This document shows, piece by piece, positions 15,166-19,175 of a stretch of 19,175 bases of DNA. Made by a program: the position numbers and the translations under genes. Within the stretch, counting starts at the first letter, position 1. Every line of letters begins with the position of its first letter. The notes under the pieces were generated by a model, which ran no database searches, had not been told where the DNA came from, and saw only the letters and a list, made by a program, of their open reading frames with translations. Source of the DNA: an uncultured Bacteroidota bacterium (GTDB lineage: Bacteria > Bacteroidota > Bacteroidia > Bacteroidales > P3); assembly GCA_902766265.1 (NCBI GenBank), contig CACXCY010000240.1, positions 1-19,175 of the forward strand. Direction: 5' to 3'.

Positions 15166-15196
15166 AATATATAATGTATAAAACCTATTATATATT
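15166..15196. repeat. Perfect AT-only inverted repeat in the rpsG-fusA gap
   Basis: AATATATAAT at 15166-15175 is matched exactly by its reverse complement at 15187-15196, with an 11-base loop. It occupies most of the 54-base spacer between rpsG and fusA. In RNA it would give a 10-bp A-U hairpin about 20 bases before the fusA start. There is no GC core or U-tract, so it is not a standard terminator. Confidence 0.55.
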
Positions 15197-15199
15197 ATC

Positions 15200-15667
15200 T
15201 TAAGCTCTGAAATGCGAGAAGGCCTTGTTGGCGTCAGCCATACGGTGGATTTCCTCCTTGCGCTTGAAGGCGCTACCCTCTTCCTTATAGGCGGCCTGAA
15301 TCTCGGCGGCGAGTTTCAAAGCCATCGTCTTCTCACTACGCTTGCGGGAGAAGGTGATGAGGTTCTTCATGCCTATGCTCTGCTTGCGCTCGGGGCGGAT
15401 CTCCGTAGGAATCTGGAATGTGGCACCGCCGATACGCTTGCTGCGCACCTCCACCGAAGGAGTGACATTGCTGAGGGCCTTTTTCCAAACCTCGAGACCG
15501 TCCTCTTTGGTACGGTCGCTGACAACGTCGATGGCCTCGTAGAAAATCTTGTAGGCCGTGGTCTTCTTGCCACCCATCATCAGGTTGTTGACAAACTTCG
15601 TAACGAGGGTGTCGTTGTATTTGGGATCCGGAAGGATTATTCTCTTCTTGGGTTTTGCTTTTCTCAT
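15200..15667 (-). CDS. rpsG: 30S ribosomal protein S7
   Basis: S7 starts assembly of the 30S head by binding the 3' domain of 16S rRNA and lines the E site. The 155-residue protein starts MRKAKPKKRIILPDPKYND. It has FVNNLMMGGKKTTAYKIFYE, ALSNVTPSVEVRSKRIGGAT with QIPTEIRPERKQSIGMKNLI, and the C-terminal helix around NKAFSHFRA. Length is normal. It follows rpsL after 79 bases. In E. coli S7 represses its operon from the rpsL-rpsG spacer; a bulged 6-bp hairpin is visible there (15698-15722), but a regulatory role here is only a guess. Confidence 0.98.
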   Translation of the reverse strand: MRKAKPKKRIILPDPKYNDTLVTKFVNNLMMGGKKTTAYKIFYEAIDVVSDRTKEDGLEVWKKALSNVTPSVEVRSKRIGGATFQIPTEIRPERKQSIGMKNLITFSRKRSEKTMALKLAAEIQAAYKEEGSAFKRKEEIHRMADANKAFSHFRA

Positions 15668-15746
15668 TTCTTTCTAAGTTTCTAAGTTCAATAATCGTCT
15701 GGCGGCCTCACGACTGCCAAGAATCGCTAATCAATGAATTTACTTG

Positions 15747-16130
15747 TTACTTGGCTGCCTGTTTCGGACGCTTGGCACCGTATTTCGAACGACGCTGACG
15801 ACGACCGTCGACACCGGAGGTATCCAGAGCTCCGCGGATGATATGATAACGCACACCCGGAAGGTCTTTCACACGGCCTCCGCGAATCATCACGATGCTG
15901 TGCTCCTGCAGGTTGTGACCCTCACCAGGAATGTAGGCGTTGACTTCCTTCTGGTTGGTCAGACGCACACGCGCCACCTTACGCATTGCCGAATTAGGTT
16001 TCTTGGGGGTTGTGGTGTAAACACGGGTGCAGACGCCACGACGCTGCGGACAGGAATCAAGTGCGGGTGAATTGCTCTTGTATTCCATCTTCTGACGTCC
16101 TTTGCGAACTAATTGTTGAATTGTTGGCAT
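15747..16130 (-). CDS. rpsL: 30S ribosomal protein S12
   Basis: S12 sits at the decoding centre and sets the accuracy of tRNA selection. The 127-residue protein starts MPTIQQLVRKGRQKMEYKSN and has the strongly conserved TTTPKKPNSAMRKVARVRL and GEGHNLQEHSIVMIRGGRVK blocks. Lys43 (in PKKPNSA) and Lys88 (in GRVKDLPG) are the wild-type residues whose loss gives streptomycin resistance elsewhere, so no such mutation is present. Asp89 is the residue that RimO methylthiolates in other bacteria. This is the first gene of the whole cluster, about 75 bases downstream of a Bacteroidota-type promoter. Confidence 0.98.
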   Translation of the reverse strand: MPTIQQLVRKGRQKMEYKSNSPALDSCPQRRGVCTRVYTTTPKKPNSAMRKVARVRLTNQKEVNAYIPGEGHNLQEHSIVMIRGGRVKDLPGVRYHIIRGALDTSGVDGRRQRRSKYGAKRPKQAAK

Positions 16131-16211
16131 TGTTTTACTTTGATTATATTACTTTAATTATTAATATTTTCCGTTCTCTTTGCGCGCATACTTTGCCCAC
16201 AAAATGGAGTG

Positions 16212-16242
16212 CAAAAATACAACCTTTTCGGAGACTGACCAA
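16212..16242 (-). promoter_or_regulatory. Bacteroidota-type promoter of the rpsL super-operon
   Basis: On the minus strand TTG at 16242-16240 is followed after 20 bases by TATTTTTG at 16219-16212. This matches the known Bacteroidota sigma-ABfr consensus of a -33 TTG and a -7 TAnnTTTG with 19-21 bases between them. Transcription would start near 16205, giving a leader of about 75 bases before the rpsL ATG. It is the only full match seen upstream of a gene in the ribosomal cluster, so it may drive all 30 genes. Confidence 0.75.
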
Positions 16243-16463
16243 GAAGCTCTCTTTAAATTGTTATTAAAAAAAGTTAAATTATTTTGTAGCCACTATCGTA
16301 TAACATTTTACAGAATGCAATTTGCACCCCATTTCGGTGGATAACTTGTTGCATCGGCCCCAAAACAACCCCTCCATTCACGGCGGATTCTTCCGCAATC
16401 GACCACTTGGATAATTACGTTGATAATGCAATTCATGTTCGCCTATATTCTCGTATACATATG

Positions 16464-16484
16464 ATTGACCATAAATTGATTTGC
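16464..16484 (+). repeat. Left copy of an imperfect direct repeat
   Basis: attgaccataaattgatt matches the sequence starting at 16796 at 16 of 18 positions without gaps. The two copies bracket the structured element at 16485-16795. Confidence 0.55.
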
Positions 16485-16501
16485 CACAAAATAGCATCGA
16501 G

Positions 16502-16720
16502 GTGCCGTTGATGGTCCCCTGCCCGATAAAGGATGGCTGCACCGTGGCCATAGTTTAAGCATCGCGAAGCAAGAGGCAGGGTATAGTCAACCTACTGTTA
16601 CGTTAGAGTCACCCAAAACGGGAACGTTTTCGTAAGCCGAGTGGAGAAAAGCTTGCTTATATCCCGAGGCGGGGAAACGAGCGATGAAATCGAACATACG
16701 GGAGCAAAAGGGGAGCAAAA
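16502..16720 (+). ncRNA. Structured RNA-like element, possible group II intron domain I remnant
   Basis: The plus strand has a string of complementary pairs. CCCTGCC (16517-16523) pairs with GGCAGGG (16575-16581), enclosing an ATGGC/GCCAT stem. AAAACG and CGTTTT (16615-16630) form a stem closed by a GGAA loop, a GNRA tetraloop on this strand only. TAAGC/GCTTA, CCCG/CGGG (16663-16673) and CGAT-GAA-ATCG (16682-16692) follow. The GTGCC start, TAGTCAACC, ACGGGAAC and GGGAAACGAGCGATGAAA recall domain I of bacterial group II introns. No reverse transcriptase, domain V or 3' boundary is present, so it would be a dead fragment. An unrelated structured RNA is also possible. Confidence 0.4.
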
Positions 16721-16795
16721 CCAATAGACACTATTATGGTCAGTTCCAACAAGATATGATGTTCACGTTTTATGCTCACATAATCTCCCCAAATT

Positions 16796-16815
16796 ATTGA
16801 CCATGAATCGATTGC
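16796..16815 (+). repeat. Right copy of an imperfect direct repeat
   Basis: attgaccatgaatcgatt, partner of the copy at 16464. It ends about 60 bases from the stop codon of the S46 peptidase gene. Confidence 0.55.
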
Positions 16816-16872
16816 AGTTTCCGTGGTAAAAGTCCCGCAGGAAGCGCGGAAATGGCCGACTGCTGCCTGATG

Positions 16873-18996
16873 CTATTGCACGATAGTCATCTCATCGACA
16901 AGATGGCGGGCGCCGGCGAACTTGTCGATGATGAAGAGGCAGTAGCGGATATCCAGACAGATGTTGCGACAGTAGTTGGGGTCGAACAGGAGGTCGCTCA
17001 TGGTGCCTTCCCAGCAACGGTCAAAGTTGACACCCACCAGCTGGCCGTCGGCGTTCAACACGGGGCTGCCGCTGTTGCCTCCCGTGGTGTGGCAGGTGGT
17101 AAGGAAACAGACGGGCATATCGCCGTTGCGGTCGGCATAGCGGCCGTAGTCCTTGGTGCGGTACAACTCTTTGAGACGCGGTTCGACAACGTAGTCGTAT
17201 ATGTCGGGGTTCTCCTTCTCCATGATGCCTGCAAGGGTGCTGTAAGGCACATAGTATGTGGCATCCTTGGGTTTGAAACCCTTCACAGCGCCGTAAGCCA
17301 CACGCAGCGTCAGGTTGGCGTCGGGGAAATAGTTCACATCGGGGTCTTTCTCCATGATGCCCTTCACATAGGTGCGCATCAAAGCGGGTACCACATGGTA
17401 GGCGATGCTGTCGTGAATCTGCAGCTTGTTGTCTTTGTGGTAGACATAACTGTAGGCCTCGCTGAACAGAGCCACCGCCGGGTCGTTCTCCAGTTTCTTG
17501 CCCTGCTTGGGAGTGTAGTCGGAGAGCAGTTTCACCAGACGGTCTTTATTTGTAAGGATACTCTTGTCGAAGGCCGTCACCAGCTTTTTGCGTACCGCCG
17601 ACTCCTCTTTGCCCAGATAGGGGGCATAGCCGGCTTTCCACATCAGGATATAGGTGTCCACAAAGATGCCTTTGTCTATGGGGCCATGCTTGTCGAAATC
17701 GCTGAAATACTTGTCCTGTTGTTTAGCGAAGTTTCCTGCCCATGCATGCTTGGCGCTGTCGCTCGTAGCACCGTACAGGAGGGTGTACATGAGCCCGGCC
17801 CGCTGCATCAGGTCGCTCGACCTGACGGCCTCGTCAAAATAGGTGCGTTCTATCGTGATGGGATGCAGCGTTGCGTAAGCTTGGTGCAGACGGGGGAGCA
17901 CATCGCGGTATTCGGGCTTGTCGTTGGCCCATCTCTGGAACTGACGCTCATACGCCTCTTTCTTCGCCACTCCTTGCAGGCGTTCGATGCCCAGTGTCTC
18001 ACCCTGCCATTTCTTCCATCCGTTGGCGATGCTTGCCACCTTGCTGGCATATTTCAGGCGCTGCGCGGGGCTCTGCTCCATAGCGTCCTTGTAGTATTTC
18101 AGGCGGATGTCGCGCAGCGCGATGCGGATAGGGTTCACCTCGATGGCCGAGATGCGCATGGCGTCGCTGGTCACATACCGCTGTGTGCTGCCAGGGTAGC
18201 CGAAGACAAAGGTGAAGTCGTCCTCGTTCAGCCCTTTGAGCGATACGGTGAGATGCTTCAGCGGTTTGTAGGGCACATTGTCGGAGCTAAAGGCGGCAGG
18301 TTTGCCGTCGGGGGAGCAATAGACGCGGAACATGGAGAAATCGCCCGTGTGGCGGGGCCATATCCAGTTGTCGGTGTCGCCGCCGAACTTGCCAATGTTG
18401 GAGGGGGGTGCACCCACAAGGCGCACATCGGTGAAGACCTCGTTGATATACATGAAATACTGGTTGCCGTAATAGAAGGGCTTGATAACGGCCTTGTAGT
18501 GCGAGCCCTCGACGGCTTTGGCGGAGATGCGTTCGATGTTCTTGCTGATGATGGCCGCCCTATCCTTCTCCGACATCTGGTCGGTGACGCCTTCGAGCAC
18601 CTGCGCCGTGACATCCTCCATACGCACCAGGCGTGTGGCGGTGAGCCCGCGGCAGGGTATCTCCTGCTCACGGCTCATGGCCCAAAAGCCGTGGGTGAGG
18701 TAGTCGTGTTCCACCGTGGAGTTGCTGGTGATGTAATAGTAGCCGCAGTGGTGATTGGTGAGAAACAGTCCCTGGTCGGAGACAAACTCGCCCGTGCAGC
18801 CCTGGTTGAAGAGTATGACGGCATCCTTGAGGCAAGCGTGGTTGATATCGTAGATGTCCTTGGCAGTGATGCGCATACCCGCCTTCTGCATATCGGCCTC
18901 GTTCTTTTGGAGCAGCATGGGAATCCACATGCCCTCGTCGGCCATCATGGCCAGCGGCAGCACTGCAAACAGCAGTGAGATGAAGAGTTTTCTCAT
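16873..18996 (-). CDS. Secreted S46 family dipeptidyl peptidase, DPP11-like (Asp/Glu-specific)
   Basis: This 707-residue enzyme removes dipeptides from the N-terminus of peptides in the periplasm, feeding amino-acid use. A signal peptide is visible at residues 1-19 (positive MRK, hydrophobic core, AMMA before DEGMW). The chymotrypsin-like triad can be placed at His83 (TNHHCG), Asp219 (WPRHTGDFS) and Ser642 (GGNSGSPV), with spacing equal to that of P. gingivalis DPP7. Arg660, in NFDRCWEG 18 residues after the serine, matches Arg673 of P. gingivalis DPP11, which binds acidic P1 side chains; DPP7 has Gly there. Asp/Glu preference is therefore inferred. Length fits the family and there is no type IX sorting tail. 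It is monocistronic, with its own -7 element. Confidence 0.93.
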   Translation of the reverse strand: MRKLFISLLFAVLPLAMMADEGMWIPMLLQKNEADMQKAGMRITAKDIYDINHACLKDAVILFNQGCTGEFVSDQGLFLTNHHCGYYYITSNSTVEHDYLTHGFWAMSREQEIPCRGLTATRLVRMEDVTAQVLEGVTDQMSEKDRAAIISKNIERISAKAVEGSHYKAVIKPFYYGNQYFMYINEVFTDVRLVGAPPSNIGKFGGDTDNWIWPRHTGDFSMFRVYCSPDGKPAAFSSDNVPYKPLKHLTVSLKGLNEDDFTFVFGYPGSTQRYVTSDAMRISAIEVNPIRIALRDIRLKYYKDAMEQSPAQRLKYASKVASIANGWKKWQGETLGIERLQGVAKKEAYERQFQRWANDKPEYRDVLPRLHQAYATLHPITIERTYFDEAVRSSDLMQRAGLMYTLLYGATSDSAKHAWAGNFAKQQDKYFSDFDKHGPIDKGIFVDTYILMWKAGYAPYLGKEESAVRKKLVTAFDKSILTNKDRLVKLLSDYTPKQGKKLENDPAVALFSEAYSYVYHKDNKLQIHDSIAYHVVPALMRTYVKGIMEKDPDVNYFPDANLTLRVAYGAVKGFKPKDATYYVPYSTLAGIMEKENPDIYDYVVEPRLKELYRTKDYGRYADRNGDMPVCFLTTCHTTGGNSGSPVLNADGQLVGVNFDRCWEGTMSDLLFDPNYCRNICLDIRYCLFIIDKFAGARHLVDEMTIVQ

Positions 18997-19023
18997 GGTT
19001 CAGTTTAATGTTGTTTGGAAATG

Positions 19024-19031
19024 CAAAGATA
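19024..19031 (-). promoter_or_regulatory. Promoter -7 element of the S46 peptidase gene
   Basis: The minus strand reads TATCTTTG followed by CA, an exact TAnnTTTG match, 27 bases before the ATG. That leaves a leader of only about 20 bases. A matching -33 TTG at the right distance is not clear; the nearest TTTG is 26 bases upstream, which is too far. Only the -7 part is well supported. Confidence 0.6.
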
Positions 19032-19065
19032 CGATAATTTCCTTACATACCGCCGCACAAAAAGA

Positions 19066-19104
19066 AAATCATGCCCACAACGGATGTCGTCACGGGCATG
19101 ATTT
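19066..19104 (-). terminator. Intrinsic terminator of the gene at the right edge
   Basis: AAATCATGCCC (19066-19076) pairs perfectly with GGGCATGATTT (19094-19104), an 11-bp stem around a 17-base loop that may form a further ACG/CGT pair. On the minus strand the stem is followed by TCTTTTTG. It lies 25 bases after the stop codon of the partial gene at 19129 and just upstream of the peptidase promoter, so it separates the two transcription units. Confidence 0.85.
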
Positions 19105-19128
19105 CAGAAATGTATGTGGCACTAATCC

Positions 19129-19175
19129 CTATCTTATCACCACCACCTTGCGCACCGTCCTGTCGCCGATGCGCA
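19129..19175 (-). CDS. C-terminal end of a probable type IX secretion cargo protein (partial)
   Basis: Only the last 14 full codons and the TAG stop (19131-19129) are in the window. They read RIGDRTVRKVVVIR. A glycine followed by a basic residue and a run of valines at the very end is the usual close of the type IX secretion C-terminal sorting domain, as in G-x-x-x-x-K-K-V-V-V. Such proteins are exported by Sec and then moved to the cell surface by the type IX system. The identity of the protein cannot be told. A strong terminator follows. Confidence 0.5.
   Translation of the reverse strand, partial: RIGDRTVRKVVVIR

Larger units (their letters stand above)
16131..16872. other. 742-base intergenic region between rpsL and the S46 peptidase gene
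   Basis: No credible protein gene is found on either strand here. The rpsL-proximal third, to about 16270, is AT-rich and holds the promoter and leader of the ribosomal cluster. About 16300-16460 shows nothing recognisable. About 16464-16815 holds the structured, repeat-flanked element described separately. Just after the peptidase stop, TTTCCG at 16818-16823 pairs with CGGAAA at 16847-16852, but no T-run follows, so no convincing terminator for the peptidase gene is seen. Confidence 0.8.

Noticed and set aside
16010..16267. Plus-strand open frame of 85 codons over the rpsL start and promoter
   Set aside because: It overlaps the conserved S12 N-terminus and the promoter on the opposite strand, and the translated sequence shows no family features.
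16700..16720. Tandem GGGAGCAAAA copies considered as a CRISPR or iteron array
   Set aside because: There are only two 10-base copies separated by one base, far too few and too short for an array.
16818..16852. TTTCCG/CGGAAA hairpin considered as group II intron domain V or as the peptidase terminator
   Set aside because: It lacks the domain V catalytic triad and the 34-base shape, and on the minus strand no T-run follows the stem.
16852..18978. Long plus-strand open frame of 708 codons
   Set aside because: It lies exactly antisense to the S46 peptidase gene, whose product has a signal peptide, a catalytic triad and family length. The antisense product is low-complexity (Val, Gly, His and Ala rich), a known shadow effect of codon bias.

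Overview
The window is a chromosomal segment from a member of the Bacteroidota, most likely order Bacteroidales. This rests on the ribosomal protein sequences, a two-part promoter of the Bacteroidota type (TTG, 20 bases, TAnnTTTG), a tuf gene missing between fusA and rpsJ, an S46 dipeptidyl peptidase, and the last codons of what looks like a type IX secretion cargo protein at the right edge. The genus cannot be told from the sequence alone. Every supported gene lies on the minus strand, so transcription runs from right to left.

Positions 1-16130 hold an almost unbroken translation super-operon of 30 genes, the fused str, S10, spc and alpha clusters. In transcription order: rpsL, rpsG, fusA, rpsJ, rplC, rplD, rplW, rplB, rpsS, rplV, rpsC, rplP, rpmC, rpsQ, rplN, rplX, rplE, rpsN, rpsH, rplF, rplR, rpsE, rpmD, rplO, secY, map, infA, rpmJ, rpsM and rpsK (rpsK is cut by the window start). 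Gaps run from -10 to 96 bases. The only convincing promoter seen is upstream of rpsL. The products build both ribosomal subunits, start and translocate protein synthesis (IF-1, EF-G), form the membrane channel for nascent chains (SecY) and trim the initiator methionine (MetAP).

Positions 16131-16872 are a 742-base gene-free stretch, the only long one here. Its rpsL-proximal part holds the promoter and 5' leader. The part nearer the peptidase gene contains a dense set of RNA-like hairpins, including a GNRA-capped stem, that resembles domain I of a group II intron. No reverse transcriptase and no domain V are present, so it is best read as a remnant. It sits between two imperfect direct repeats.

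Positions 16873-18996 encode a secreted S46 peptidase with a full catalytic triad and the arginine that marks Asp/Glu-specific (DPP11-type) enzymes. Upstream of it are its own -7 element, a strong intrinsic terminator, and the 3' end of a gene whose product ends like a type IX secretion sorting domain.

Most of the window is highly conserved housekeeping DNA, and I see no convincing undescribed system. The items most worth checking are the structured element at about 16.46-16.82 kb, the extra segment in L23, three clear Shine-Dalgarno sequences in a lineage that rarely uses them, and several intercistronic hairpins and mini-ORFs in the ribosomal operon.
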